DNA from: Prevotella sp.
GTDB taxonomy: Bacteria > Bacteroidota > Bacteroidia > Bacteroidales > Bacteroidaceae
DNA: 64,000 bases
Assembly: GCA_017483805.1 (NCBI GenBank)
Contig: JAFUUL010000142.1
Location: 1-64,000 of the forward strand
Direction: 5' to 3'
Shown here: one piece after another, positions 1-10,455 of the stretch
Position numbering within the stretch: position 1 is the stretch's first letter
Layout of the letters: each line of letters opens with the position of its first letter
The notes under the pieces: model-generated
Databases searched by the model: none
The model's input: only the letters and a program-made list of their open reading frames with translations
What the model was told of the DNA's origin: nothing
Program-made: the position numbers and the translations under genes

Positions 1-77
1 GCAGGTAGCGGTGGATAGGGTAGAGGCGAGTCCACCACCAATAATCCAGGGAAAAGCAAGAATATTTCCTCAGATAA

Positions 78-108
78 TTGCAGGTTTCAACAAAAATGAC
101 TAACTTTG
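78..108 (+). promoter_or_regulatory. Bacteroidota-type promoter of the GltD-like gene
   Basis: TTG at 78-80, a 20-base spacer and TAACTTTG at 101-108 match the -33/-7 pair of Bacteroidota primary-sigma promoters. Predicted transcription start is near 115, leaving a leader of about 25 bases that carries GGAGG at 131-135, an unusually good ribosome binding site for this phylum. Confidence 0.75.
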
Positions 109-139
109 CACCCGAAAATCTTAAAAACATGGAGGAAGC

Positions 140-1462
140 ATGGAGCAAGAGAACAAGAATTTTCAGGTAGTACACGAAGGATTTACGGCCAAAGAGGCCA
201 TCGACGAGGCAAAGCGTTGCCTGCACTGTAAGGTTCCACAATGTAGGAAGGGTTGTCCGATTGAGAACAACATTCCCGATTTTGTGGCGGCTTTGTCTAT
301 GGGTAACTTTGGCGAGGCCATGAAGGTGATCAACGAGCGCAGCAACCTGCCTGCGATCTGCGGTCGCGTGTGTCCTCACGAGAAGCAGTGTCAGGGCAGT
401 TGTGTGCTGGGCAAGAAGGGCGAGCCCATCCAGATTGGTAAGTTGGAGCAGTTTGTGGCCGACTTTGATACGGACATGGAACTGATTCGCGAGCGTCTGC
501 CGCAGAAGAACCGCGGCATCGTGGCCGTCATCGGCTCTGGGCCTGCAGGACTGACCGTGGCCGGCGACCTGGCGCGTCAGGGCTTCAAGGTGACCATCTT
601 CGAGAGCGAGGGCGAGCCGGGCGGCGTGCTGATGTACGGCATTCCGGAGTACCGTCTGCCGAAGGCCATCGTGCGCAAGGAGATCAGAAAGATAGCCGAA
701 CTGGGCGTCGACTTCCAGTTGAACACCACGGTGGGCCGCAACGGCGTGACCATCGACTCGCTGTTTGCGCAGGGCTACGACGCTATATTTATAGGTACGG
801 GTACATCTATTCCGCAGAACATGAATTCGACACCGGGATTCGCGCTGCGCGGCGTGAACCAGGCTACGTATCTGCTGCACCAGGTGAACGTGTTCAACGA
901 GGGCCTGACCACCCGCGACAAGGTGCCTGTGGATCCGGGCGACCGTGTGGCCGTGATTGGTGGCGGCAACGTGGCCATGGATGCTGCGCGCACGGCCATC
1001 CGTCTGGGGGCCGACGTGACGGTGCTCTATCGCCGCACGCAGGAGGAGATGCCGGCCATTCCCAGCGAATACGAGGAGGCTGTGGCCGAGGGCGTGAAGT
1101 TCTGGTGGAACACATCGTGCACGGAGTTCCTGGCCGGTGACAACGGCCGACTGGGACAGTTGCGCATCGTGGATCCTGAGGGCGAGCGTCTGGAGCCGTT
1201 CAACCGTGTGTTTATGGCCATCGGTTCGCGTCCAGCCAACCGCATCGTGTCGACCACCGAGGGTATCGAGGTCGACGAGAAGGGCTACGTGAAGGTGGTG
1301 GATCGCCCCATGGGTATGACCACCCGCCGCGGTGTGTTTGCCGGTGGCGACGTGGTGCACCGTCCGCAGACGGTGGTGCTGGCCATGAAGGCTGCCAAGG
1401 AGGTGGCGCAGGGCATCGCTCAGTACATCGATGCCGTGAAACTGCTGGAGGGCATGAAATAA
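140..1462 (+). CDS. GltD-like NADPH-dependent oxidoreductase (glutamate synthase small-subunit family)
   Basis: Iron-sulfur flavoprotein that passes electrons between NAD(P)H and a partner, as in the small subunit of glutamate synthase and NfnB. The N-terminal 100 residues hold two cysteine clusters (CLHCKVPQCRKGCP near residue 27 and CGRVCPHEKQCQGSC near 75) that would bind two [4Fe-4S] centres. An FAD Rossmann motif GSGPAGL follows near residue 132, and a second nucleotide-binding GGGNVAMDAA lies near 274. At 440 residues it is a stand-alone small subunit. No glutamate synthase large subunit is next to it, so it may work alone, with an NfnA/PyrK-type partner outside the window, or with a distant large subunit. 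ATG at 140 was chosen because GGAGG sits 5 bases upstream; the ATG at 129 is out of frame. Confidence 0.86.
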   Translation: MEQENKNFQVVHEGFTAKEAIDEAKRCLHCKVPQCRKGCPIENNIPDFVAALSMGNFGEAMKVINERSNLPAICGRVCPHEKQCQGSCVLGKKGEPIQIGKLEQFVADFDTDMELIRERLPQKNRGIVAVIGSGPAGLTVAGDLARQGFKVTIFESEGEPGGVLMYGIPEYRLPKAIVRKEIRKIAELGVDFQLNTTVGRNGVTIDSLFAQGYDAIFIGTGTSIPQNMNSTPGFALRGVNQATYLLHQVNVFNEGLTTRDKVPVDPGDRVAVIGGGNVAMDAARTAIRLGADVTVLYRRTQEEMPAIPSEYEEAVAEGVKFWWNTSCTEFLAGDNGRLGQLRIVDPEGERLEPFNRVFMAIGSRPANRIVSTTEGIEVDEKGYVKVVDRPMGMTTRRGVFAGGDVVHRPQTVVLAMKAAKEVAQGIAQYIDAVKLLEGMK

Positions 1463-1470
1463 GAACAAAA

Positions 1471-1494
1471 AAGCCAGCCAAATTTGGCTGGCTT
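1471..1494. terminator. Bidirectional terminator between convergent genes
   Basis: Perfect 24-base palindrome (AAGCCAGCCAAA and its complement). It is followed by TTTTGTTC on the minus strand and by CATCCTTTTT on the plus strand, so it can end both the GltD-like gene and the galactose operon. Its last base overlaps the TGA stop of the minus-strand gene. Confidence 0.85.
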
Positions 1495-1928
1495 CATCCT
1501 TTTTGGGCCTGCTCCCAGGAGAGGAGGGCCTTGATGAAAGTTTCGCACGGATTGTTGCGGAACTTTCTTTCTCTGATAGCCTTGATGAGCGTGTAGACCA
1601 CGTAGATGAGCAGACAGAGCAGGAAGGCCGAGGCGTAGGCGTAGAAGGCCATGTTGTCTATCTTGACGAACAGACTGAACAGGGCCACGGGAATGGCAAA
1701 GGCCAGACCGAAGATGAGCAGGCGGTACTTGCGCCACGACTCCTTAAAGTCCTCGAACTTCTGTTTCTGCTCCAGGTACTGCTCGAACGCCTCTTCGCTG
1801 GCTATGTTGTAGTGCTCGAGACGGGGCAGGGTGGGGTCGTCCTTATAGTCGGTACGGATATCCCAAATGTGACCCTGGAGCGTCTCCAGGGTCACATGGT
1901 CAATGTATGAACGGTCTATCTGAAACAT
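1494..1928 (-). CDS. Small membrane protein of unknown function, last gene of the galactose cluster
   Basis: 144 residues. The first 75 are soluble and charged, with a basic stretch before the membrane part. Two adjacent hydrophobic segments follow (about residues 77-93, LIFGLAFAIPVALFSLF, and 98-118). The C-terminal 25 residues are hydrophilic. I do not recognise the family. It starts 3 bases downstream of the galK stop, so it is almost certainly co-transcribed with galK, but nothing in it suggests a sugar-related catalytic role. It ends in the shared terminator. Confidence 0.7.
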   Translation of the reverse strand: MFQIDRSYIDHVTLETLQGHIWDIRTDYKDDPTLPRLEHYNIASEEAFEQYLEQKQKFEDFKESWRKYRLLIFGLAFAIPVALFSLFVKIDNMAFYAYASAFLLCLLIYVVYTLIKAIRERKFRNNPCETFIKALLSWEQAQKG

Positions 1929-1931
1929 ACG

Positions 1932-3095
1932 TTAGCAGAGTTTGCGCGAGCCGTCGCCGATGACAACGTCGATGACCTCAGGCTCGTGGCCGTACTTGGC
2001 GGCAAACTTCTTCTTGGCGTCGGCAATGAACTTGTTGTACAGGTCGGCACGCACCAGGTTGATGGTGCAGCCACCGAAGCCACCGCCCATGATGCGGCTG
2101 CCGGTCACCTCGTTCTCCTTGGCGATATCGTTCAGGTAGTCCAGTTCCTCGCAACTGACCTCGTACTCCTTAGACAGGCCGTAGTGGGTCTCGTACATCT
2201 TCTGGCCTACGGTCTCGTAGTCACCGGCCAGCAGAGCGTCGCAGACGGCCAGCACGCGGTCCTTCTCGCCCAGCACGAAGTGAGCGCGGGTGTAGTCCTC
2301 CTCGCCAACCTCGGCACGGACTTCCTCCAGTTGCTCCCATGTGCAGTCGCGCAGGGTCTCAAACTTGCCCTCGGGGTGCTTCTTGGCGATGGCCTTCACC
2401 ACATTCTCGCAGGAGTTGCGGCGGTCGTTGTAGGGCGAACCGGCCAGTTCGTGCTTCACCTTACTGTTGAGCAGCACCAGACGATAGCCGTCGGGCTTGA
2501 AGGGGAAGTACTCGAACTCGCGGCTGCGGCAGTCGAGGCGCATCAGACAGCCGGCCTTGCCGAAGACGGAGGCAAACTGGTCCATGATGCCGCAGTTCAC
2601 GCCGCAGTAGTTGTGCTCGGTAGCCTGTCCGGCCAGCACCATATCCCACTGCGACACCTTGTTCTCACCGAAGATGTCGTTCAGACCGCAGGCGAAGCAA
2701 CTCTCCATAGCGGCCGACGAAGACATACCAGCACCGAGGGGCACATCGCCTGCGAAGGCAATGTTGAAGCCCTTCACGGGAACGCCCAGTTTCTGGAACT
2801 CCTTGGCGATGCCGTAGATGTAGCGGGCCCAAGAGGCACGGGGACCTGCGGGATCGTCGAGGTGGAAGTCCACACGGTCCTTCAGGTCGATGGCGTATGC
2901 CATCACGGTGTCTTCAGTACCATTGGCACGCATCTCAGCGATGATGCCCTTGTCCACTGCGCCGGGGAATACGAATCCGCCGTTATAGTCGGTGTGCTCA
3001 CCAATCAGGTTAATACGGCCGGGAGATGCATACACATTACCGGTTTTGCCATCAAAATGCTTGATGAAGCGACTTCTTACAAATTCAATGTCCAT
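1932..3095 (-). CDS. galK: Galactokinase
   Basis: Phosphorylates alpha-D-galactose at C1 with ATP, the first committed step of the Leloir pathway. The GHMP-kinase signatures are intact: the galactokinase motif PGRINLIGEHTDYNGG at residues 25-40, the phosphate-binding VPLGAGMSSSAA at about 118-129, and GGGFGGC near residue 337. The length of 387 residues is normal. It lies between the sugar transporter (40 bases upstream) and a small membrane protein (3 bases downstream) in the operon galM - transporter - galK. No uridylyltransferase or UDP-galactose epimerase gene is in the window, so the pathway must be completed from elsewhere. Confidence 0.96.
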   Translation of the reverse strand: MDIEFVRSRFIKHFDGKTGNVYASPGRINLIGEHTDYNGGFVFPGAVDKGIIAEMRANGTEDTVMAYAIDLKDRVDFHLDDPAGPRASWARYIYGIAKEFQKLGVPVKGFNIAFAGDVPLGAGMSSSAAMESCFACGLNDIFGENKVSQWDMVLAGQATEHNYCGVNCGIMDQFASVFGKAGCLMRLDCRSREFEYFPFKPDGYRLVLLNSKVKHELAGSPYNDRRNSCENVVKAIAKKHPEGKFETLRDCTWEQLEEVRAEVGEEDYTRAHFVLGEKDRVLAVCDALLAGDYETVGQKMYETHYGLSKEYEVSCEELDYLNDIAKENEVTGSRIMGGGFGGCTINLVRADLYNKFIADAKKKFAAKYGHEPEVIDVVIGDGSRKLC

Positions 3096-3135
3096 AACTA
3101 ATGATTGTTTTGTTTATTGTTAGTGTTTAAGGATG

Positions 3136-4380
3136 TTATTTCACGTTGATGCCTATCTTGCTGCCCCAGTTGCAGAACCAGATGATATAGGCATAGAACA
3201 CGAACATGGCGCAGAGGGCGATGATGACGCCGGCAGCGTCAACGATAGCACCCATGACAGGCATCAGCAGAGCACCACCGATGACGCCGGTGTTGATGAC
3301 GCCGGAAGCAGCCTTCGTGTGAGGGCCGAGTTCCTGAAGACCAAGGTTGAAAATGAGAGGCCACATCACCGAGTGGAACAGGCCGGCTGCAAGCATCAGC
3401 CAGATGCCCACCATCGATGACGAGAGCAGCAGCGACAGACCGATGCAAAGTGCACCCAGGCAGAGGCAGGCCGTCAGCAACTTGCGAGGCTCAAACTTGG
3501 TCAGGATGCCAGCACCGACGAATCGGCCAACCATCATGCCGCCCCAATAGAAAGCCAGATAGTTGGTGGCCATCGATGCGCAGGCGGCAGAGTCCATGTC
3601 GGGATAGAGCAACTGGAAGCGGTAGGGGAGCATGGAGGGAACACCAATCTCGACACCCATATACATAAAGATGGCCAAGGCACCGAGCCATACGTGTGCA
3701 TACTTGAACACGCTCGACTTGTACTGCTTCTTCTCGCCAGACTCCTCTTCGGCCTGTTTGCCTTCGTCAATCTTCGGCAACTTCAAGAAGACCAGTATGC
3801 CACAGATGATGAGGGTAAAGATGCCAAGTCCCAGGAACGGACCAGGCACGGCGTCTGGGGTGGGAGCCTTTCCGGCGATGATGACGGTGGTAATAAAGAT
3901 AGGTGCAACAGTGGTGGCCACTGAGTTGAGGGCCTGTGAGAGAGTCATGCGGAAGGCACCGCTCTCAGGCTTGCCCAGCACCATGACATAGGGGTTGGCC
4001 ACGTTCTGCAGCATCACAACGCCCATGGCGACAATGCACATGGAGAGCAGGAACACGATGTAGACATTGCTACCGGCCGTGATGGCGGCATTGATGCCCA
4101 GCGAATTGATGACGAAACCGATACCGGCAACGGCCAGACCGAGCAGCAGGGTGCCCTTGTAGCCAATCTTGCTCATCAGCATGGCAAACGGAATGGCCAG
4201 CAGATAAGCACCATAGAAAGCGGTGTTGACATATTGGCCTTGCTGGGCAGTCAAGTTGAATGCTTCAGAAAGGAAGGCGATCATCGAGTTGTTCATCGTA
4301 GTGATGAATCCAATGAGGAAGCAGACGATGAACACAATGATCAACGGGAACAGATAGTTCTGTGATTGCTTTTGTGACAT
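3136..4380 (-). CDS. Sugar permease of the FHS/GluP-FucP group (MFS), probably galactose/glucose
   Basis: Inner-membrane sugar:H+ symporter of the major facilitator superfamily; 414 residues with about 12 hydrophobic segments. The N-terminal half contains the fucose/glucose-galactose permease pattern NTAFYGAYLLAIPFAMLM, GYKGTLLLGL and NVANPYVMVLG. A charged cytosolic loop at about residues 203-222 (KLPKIDEGKQAEEESGEKK) separates the two six-helix halves. Position between galM and galK makes galactose, or galactose plus glucose, the likely substrate; this is inference from context. The 39-base spacer ahead of the gene carries two ATAACG repeats in the sense direction. Confidence 0.9.
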   Translation of the reverse strand: MSQKQSQNYLFPLIIVFIVCFLIGFITTMNNSMIAFLSEAFNLTAQQGQYVNTAFYGAYLLAIPFAMLMSKIGYKGTLLLGLAVAGIGFVINSLGINAAITAGSNVYIVFLLSMCIVAMGVVMLQNVANPYVMVLGKPESGAFRMTLSQALNSVATTVAPIFITTVIIAGKAPTPDAVPGPFLGLGIFTLIICGILVFLKLPKIDEGKQAEEESGEKKQYKSSVFKYAHVWLGALAIFMYMGVEIGVPSMLPYRFQLLYPDMDSAACASMATNYLAFYWGGMMVGRFVGAGILTKFEPRKLLTACLCLGALCIGLSLLLSSSMVGIWLMLAAGLFHSVMWPLIFNLGLQELGPHTKAASGVINTGVIGGALLMPVMGAIVDAAGVIIALCAMFVFYAYIIWFCNWGSKIGINVK

Positions 4381-4389
4381 AATTCTTTG

Positions 4390-4407
4390 CGTTATTACGT
4401 TATGACG
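4390..4407 (-). repeat. 18-base ATAACG motif upstream of the sugar permease
   Basis: On the sense (minus) strand the galM-permease spacer contains CGTCATAACGTAATAACG, ending 9 bases before the ATG. An 18-base sequence differing at one position occurs at 25773-25790 upstream of lolA. ATAACG repeats with an 8-base period in both. Function unknown. Confidence 0.6.
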
Positions 4408-4419
4408 GTGTTACGATTC

Positions 4420-5514
4420 TCACTCCACTACACCAAACTTGTAGATGGTCTTCTGCTTGTAGCGCTGGCCGGGATTCAGGATCACAGAGGGGAAGTAGGG
4501 ACGGTTGGGCGTGTCAGGGAAGTGCTGGCACTCCAGGCAGACAGCCGAGCGGCGGGGGAAGGTGGCACCATTGGCTCCCTTGTAGTCGCCTGTCAGGTAG
4601 TTGCCGGTATAGAGTTGTACGCCGGGCTCGGTGGTGTAGCACTCCATCGTGCGGCCACTCTTAGGCTCAGTGATGCGGGCAGCAAAACTCAGTTCGCCCT
4701 CTTCTTTCTTGTTCAGCACATAGTTGTGGTCGAAACCGTTGCCGAACTTAATCTGCTCATGGTCGGCATCGATATCCTTGCCGATGGCCTTCGGGGTGCG
4801 GAAGTCGAACGGCGTGCCGGCTACCTTCAGGATTTCGCCAGTAGGAATGGCGGTCTCGTCGGTGGGAATGTAGAAGTCGGCGTTGATCTCGAGCAACTGG
4901 TCGTCGATGGTCGGCGTGGGATCGGCCGTACCTGCCAATGAGAAGAAAGAATGGTGGGTCAGGTTGACGATAGTCTTCTTGTTGGTAGTTGCCAGATACT
5001 CCAGCACGAGTTCATTCTGGTCGGTGAATGTGAATTCAACCGTCACGTCCAGTTCGCCTGTGAAGCCTTCCTCGCCATAGGAGGAAATGCGGTGCAGGGC
5101 CAGCGAGCGGGGACCCATCTGACGGGCATCCCAAACCTTCGTGTGGAAACCTGTGGGACCGCCGTGCAGGTGGTTCTGTCCATTGTTGATGGCCAGTTGG
5201 TACTCCTTGCCGTTCAGTGTGAACTGTCCCTTGCAGATACGGTTGCCGAAGCGACCGATGAGCGTCGAGAGGAAGGGCTCTGGCGAGTTGATGACTGACT
5301 GGATATTGTCGTGACCTTGGATCACGTTGGCGACCTTTCCGTCCTTGTCGGGCACCATGATGGCGCAGATGGCTCCGCCATAGTTGGTGATGGCAACTTC
5401 GTAGCCCTTGCGGTTACGCAGGATGTACAGATCGGTCTTCTTTCCGTTGATCGTGGCCTGGAAGGCTTCGCGCTTCAGACCACACAGATTCGCATTTTCG
5501 GATGTGTTTGTCAT
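4420..5514 (-). CDS. galM: Aldose 1-epimerase (mutarotase)
   Basis: Interconverts alpha and beta anomers of galactose and glucose, supplying the alpha form to galactokinase. 364 residues from the chosen start. Seen: NHLHGGPTGFHTKVWDA (substrate-binding His), NLTHHSFFSLAG (the motif around the catalytic His, here THH where TNH is usual) and TEPGVQLYTGNYL with the catalytic Glu. ATG at 5514 was chosen: the frame extends upstream to a TTG at 5550, but that codon lies inside the promoter -7 element at 5548-5555 and cannot be in the transcript. First gene of galM - permease - galK - membrane protein. There is no signal peptide, so a cytosolic enzyme is expected. Confidence 0.93.
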   Translation of the reverse strand: MTNTSENANLCGLKREAFQATINGKKTDLYILRNRKGYEVAITNYGGAICAIMVPDKDGKVANVIQGHDNIQSVINSPEPFLSTLIGRFGNRICKGQFTLNGKEYQLAINNGQNHLHGGPTGFHTKVWDARQMGPRSLALHRISSYGEEGFTGELDVTVEFTFTDQNELVLEYLATTNKKTIVNLTHHSFFSLAGTADPTPTIDDQLLEINADFYIPTDETAIPTGEILKVAGTPFDFRTPKAIGKDIDADHEQIKFGNGFDHNYVLNKKEEGELSFAARITEPKSGRTMECYTTEPGVQLYTGNYLTGDYKGANGATFPRRSAVCLECQHFPDTPNRPYFPSVILNPGQRYKQKTIYKFGVVE

Positions 5515-5547
5515 ATCAAAATGTTTTTTAGTTACTGTAACTGTTTG

Positions 5548-5583
5548 CAAAGTAACAAAAAAATACCGACTTGTGCAAACAAA
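5548..5583 (-). promoter_or_regulatory. Promoter of the galactose operon
   Basis: On the minus strand, TTTG (5576-5579; a second at 5580-5583), about 20 bases, then TTACTTTG (5548-5555), one mismatch from TAnnTTTG. Start of transcription expected near 5541. The -33 region overlaps the folC terminator hairpin (5564-5589). Confidence 0.7.
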
Positions 5584-5589
5584 TCGGTA
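5557..5589 (-). terminator. Rho-independent terminator of folC, embedded in the galM promoter
   Basis: On the minus strand: TACCGA, T, TTGT, loop TTGC, ACAA, G, TCGGTA, then seven T (5557-5563). One internal mismatch. The hairpin and its T tract occupy the -33 box and spacer of the galM promoter. Confidence 0.72.
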
Positions 5590-5610
5590 AAAACTTGGTG
5601 TTAAAGATAA

Positions 5611-6930
5611 CTAAATGCGGGTTTTCAGGAAATCGGAGACTACATAAGCACTGCCTCCGACGAAGATGACATCATCGCTGGAAGCCCCTTGCAGCGCAGC
5701 CTGATAGGCCTCCTCGACCGTTGGGAATGACTGGCAGTTTAGCCCAAACTGCTCGCCGAATACCTTGAGCGACATTTCTGAAAGTGCCCGATGGTTGGTG
5801 CTCTTTGTGAAGAAATAGGTGGCATTCTTGGGTAGTTTCTCCAGAATGGCATAGACATCCTTGTCTTCCGCAATGCCGAACACGATGCGCAGTTCGTTGC
5901 ATTCGATACTCTCCAGTTGATGGCTCAGGTAATCCCAGGCTCCTGGGTTGTGACCCATGTCGCAGATGACGGTGGGGTTCTCCCTGACTGTCTGCCAGCG
6001 TGCCAGCAGGCCCGTTAGTTTCTTGACGTTCTGGAAGGCATTGTCCATCTCCAGTCCTGCCTTCTCGTTGCCGTCCCTGCCGACACTGCTCAAATAGCCT
6101 GCTTCGGCCAACTGGCTGAGGGCGCAGAGGGTGGTGTTCATGTTCTTTGGCTGGAACTCCCCAGTCAGTTCGCAATGGAACTCGACATGGTTCTTCAGCC
6201 TGTAGTGTATCATGCCATCTTCCTGCGTATTTGCTTCGATGATTCTCTGGTTCTCTTCATCGTCGGCAAAGACAATCTTGGCGTGATGCTCCATAGCGAT
6301 GGCCTCGAAGAGGGGACGCGTCTCAGGCATCGACTCGCCAATGACCACAGGTACGCCCTCCTTGATGATGCCGGCCTTCTCAACGGCAATCTGCTCGATG
6401 CTGGAACCCAGCAGACGGGTATGGTCGAGCGAGATGTTGGTGATGACGGAGAGTATGGGCGTGATAATATTGGTGCTGTCCAGACGTCCGCCCAATCCAA
6501 CCTCGACAACGGCGATATCAACATCCATATCCTCGAAATACTTGAAGGCCATCGCCGTCGTGATTTCGAAGAATGAAGGTTTGAGCGGTTCGAAGAAAGC
6601 ACGATGCTGTTCTACGAACTGGTTGACATAGTCCTCAGGGACGGGAACGCCGTTCACCTTGATGCGCTCGCTGAAGTCGATGATGTGTGGAGAGGTGTAG
6701 AGACCCACTTTGTAGCCGCATATCTGCAGTATGGCTGCAATGAGATGGCACACAGAGCCTTTGCCGTTGGTGCCAGCCACATGGATGGAACGGAAGTGTT
6801 GATGCGGGTGACCGAGATGCTCGTCGAGTGCCAGCATCGTGTCAAGTCCCTCCTTGTAGCCGGCAGCACCCTGCTGCTCGTAATTGGCTGTTTGGTTAAA
6901 CAGGTAGTGGGTAGTCTCTTCGTAGGTCAT
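5611..6930 (-). CDS. folC: Folylpolyglutamate synthase / dihydrofolate synthase
   Basis: Adds glutamate to dihydropteroate and to folates, using ATP; Mur ligase-like fold. P-loop [11 protein letters not shown] at residues 50-60. The motifs LGGRLDSTN and [11 protein letters not shown], typical of the FolC/Mur ligase central domain, lie near residues 142-176. 439 residues, full length. Its ATG overlaps the dnaJ stop by four bases (6927-6930), so it is translationally coupled to dnaJ; the heat-shock genes and folC probably share a transcript. A hairpin terminator lies just downstream. Confidence 0.95.
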   Translation of the reverse strand: MTYEETTHYLFNQTANYEQQGAAGYKEGLDTMLALDEHLGHPHQHFRSIHVAGTNGKGSVCHLIAAILQICGYKVGLYTSPHIIDFSERIKVNGVPVPEDYVNQFVEQHRAFFEPLKPSFFEITTAMAFKYFEDMDVDIAVVEVGLGGRLDSTNIITPILSVITNISLDHTRLLGSSIEQIAVEKAGIIKEGVPVVIGESMPETRPLFEAIAMEHHAKIVFADDEENQRIIEANTQEDGMIHYRLKNHVEFHCELTGEFQPKNMNTTLCALSQLAEAGYLSSVGRDGNEKAGLEMDNAFQNVKKLTGLLARWQTVRENPTVICDMGHNPGAWDYLSHQLESIECNELRIVFGIAEDKDVYAILEKLPKNATYFFTKSTNHRALSEMSLKVFGEQFGLNCQSFPTVEEAYQAALQGASSDDVIFVGGSAYVVSDFLKTRI

Positions 6931-8096
6931 TGGAAGTAGTTCTTAAAGCGTTGGAAAATGGAATCCTTCGTCTGTTTGTCGCCCTTAAAGTTGTCGCTGT
7001 CCTTGAAGGTCTCGATGGCCTTCCTCTCATCGCGCGACAGTGTCTTGGGCACATAGACGCTGATGTTGACCACCAAGTCGCCCCGACCAGTGCCGTATCC
7101 TTGAACTGCAGGCAGGCCCTTGCCTCTGAGGCGCATTGTCTTGCCCGGCTGTGTACCGTTCTCTATCTTCACCTTCAGCGACTTTCCTTCGATGGTCGGC
7201 ACGTCGATCTCGCCACCCAGTGCAGCGGTGGGGAAGTCGAGCAGCAGATTGTAGATTAGGTCGTTGCCGTCGCGCACAAAGACGTCGTGGGCTTCTTCCT
7301 CAATGAGCACCTGGATATCGCCAGGGATGCCTCCCCTATAGCCTGCGTTGCCCTTGCCGGGCACATTGACTACCATACCCTCGGCCACGCCTGCGGGGAT
7401 TTTGATCTCGACCACTTCCTCGCCTTTCACGACGCCAGTGCCTCCGCATTCGTGGCATTTGTTCTTGATGATCTGGCCTTCGCCCTGACAGGTGGGACAG
7501 ATGCCCTGGGTCTGCATCATGCCCAGGATGCTCTGCGTGGTGTGGGTGATGACGCCTGTACCATGACAGGTGGGACAGGTCTCGCGCTCGCCGCCACCTT
7601 CGGCACCAGTGCCATGACAGTGCGGACAAGCGGTATCCTTGCGTACCTTGAACTTCTTGGTTACGCCTTGGTTGATCTCCTCCAGTGTCAGTTTGACCTT
7701 CAGACGGAGGTCGCTGCCGCGATGCTTTTGTGGCCGTCCGCCTCGTGAACCGAAACCTCCGAAGCCTCCGAAGCCGGCTCTGCCTCCGAAGATATCGCCG
7801 AACATCGAGAAGATGTCGTCCATATTCATCGTGGCACTGTCGAATCCGCCGAATCCGCCTCCGCTGCCCATCGGGCCATTGAAGCCGAACTGGTCGTACT
7901 GCTGACGCTTCTGCGGGTCGTGCAGCACATTGTAGGCCTCGGCGGCCTCCTTGAATTTCTCCTCGGCCTGCTTGTCGCCGGGGTTGCGGTCAGGGTGATA
8001 CTGGATGGCTATCTTGCGGTAGGCCTTCTTAATCTCGTCTTCTGAGGCGGTCTTGTCGACGCCCAGCACCTCGTAGTAGTCTCTTTTCTGCGCCAT
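6927..8096 (-). CDS. dnaJ: Chaperone DnaJ (Hsp40)
   Basis: Co-chaperone that stimulates the DnaK ATPase and delivers unfolded clients. The J domain at residues 1-70 contains HPD at 34-36. A Gly/Phe-rich linker spans about 73-120. The zinc domain has four complete CxxCxGxG-type repeats ([32 protein letters not shown]), and a C-terminal substrate-binding domain follows. 389 residues. It follows grpE by 8 bases. dnaK is not in the window. The stop overlaps the folC start. Confidence 0.97.
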   Translation of the reverse strand: MAQKRDYYEVLGVDKTASEDEIKKAYRKIAIQYHPDRNPGDKQAEEKFKEAAEAYNVLHDPQKRQQYDQFGFNGPMGSGGGFGGFDSATMNMDDIFSMFGDIFGGRAGFGGFGGFGSRGGRPQKHRGSDLRLKVKLTLEEINQGVTKKFKVRKDTACPHCHGTGAEGGGERETCPTCHGTGVITHTTQSILGMMQTQGICPTCQGEGQIIKNKCHECGGTGVVKGEEVVEIKIPAGVAEGMVVNVPGKGNAGYRGGIPGDIQVLIEEEAHDVFVRDGNDLIYNLLLDFPTAALGGEIDVPTIEGKSLKVKIENGTQPGKTMRLRGKGLPAVQGYGTGRGDLVVNISVYVPKTLSRDERKAIETFKDSDNFKGDKQTKDSIFQRFKNYFQ

Positions 8097-8104
8097 TGGG
8101 ATGT

Positions 8105-8674
8105 TTATTGTCCTACTGCTACCTTTGCGTAGCGGATTACTTTGTCGTTCAGTTTATAGCCGGTGGCCATGCAGTCGATGACCTTGCCTTTCTTGTCGTC
8201 GCCCATGCCCGGCACCAGTGCAACGGCCTCGTGGAGCGAAGTGTCGAAGTCGGCATCCTGGGTCTCTATCTTAGAGACGCCCTGTGCCTCGAGCACCTTC
8301 ATCAGTTTCTGGTAGATGAGGGTCATGCCTTCGCGCAGCACCTGCGGGTCGTCGGTCTTCTCGCCGCTGGCGATGGCCCGTTCCATATCGTCGATGACAG
8401 GCAGCAGGGCAGTGATGGTCTTCTCGCCACCGTTCAGTATCAATTCGGCGCGCTCCTTCAGCGTGCGCTTGCGGTAGTTGTCGAACTCGGCCACCTGACG
8501 CAGGTACTTATCCTTCAGGTCGGCAATCTGAGCCTGGGCCTCGGCCAGCGGGTCCTGTTCCTCTGCCACTTCGTCTGACTGTTGTTCTTCGGCTTCTGCC
8601 TCTTTGTCAGTATCGTTGACGGTCTGCTCTTCCTGCAGTTCCTCGTCTTCTATATGAATTTCCTTTTCTTCCAT
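8105..8674 (-). CDS. grpE: Nucleotide exchange factor GrpE
   Basis: Releases ADP from DnaK. 189 residues. The N-terminal 50 are strongly acidic ([18 protein letters not shown]), followed by the long dimerisation helix beginning near [18 protein letters not shown], and the C-terminal beta domain with VVEQ-type [26 protein letters not shown]. No promoter of the standard type is seen in the 63 bases separating it from the ABC-F gene, so the three or four genes ABC-F - grpE - dnaJ - folC may be one unit. Confidence 0.95.
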   Translation of the reverse strand: MEEKEIHIEDEELQEEQTVNDTDKEAEAEEQQSDEVAEEQDPLAEAQAQIADLKDKYLRQVAEFDNYRKRTLKERAELILNGGEKTITALLPVIDDMERAIASGEKTDDPQVLREGMTLIYQKLMKVLEAQGVSKIETQDADFDTSLHEAVALVPGMGDDKKGKVIDCMATGYKLNDKVIRYAKVAVGQ

Positions 8675-8737
8675 GATTTGATGTGGTTTATTAAAGTTCT
8701 ACACTGTGGGCGGAGCAAATTCCGTGCCGCTTTTCCT

Positions 8738-10384
<1,647 letters not shown>

Positions 10385-10455
10385 CGAATTTTTTATCAAT
10401 TATCTGTCCATCCGGCAGAATTTATTTCTTTTGACGGTGCTTTGCCTTGTTTGCT

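Noticed and set aside
1..103. Open plus frame ending at TAA 101-103, and open minus frames, at the left edge
   Set aside because: Too short to identify; the stop overlaps the promoter. No claim made about what gene lies to the left.
1986..3101. 371-codon frame on the plus strand opposite galK
   Set aside because: Antisense to a perfect galactokinase; composition is the mirror of GC-biased coding.
5515..5550. TTG start that would add 12 residues to GalM
   Set aside because: It lies in the promoter -7 element; the downstream ATG fits.
8675..8737. Search for a heat-shock promoter or CIRCE element before grpE
   Set aside because: No TAnnTTTG and no CIRCE-type inverted repeat seen.
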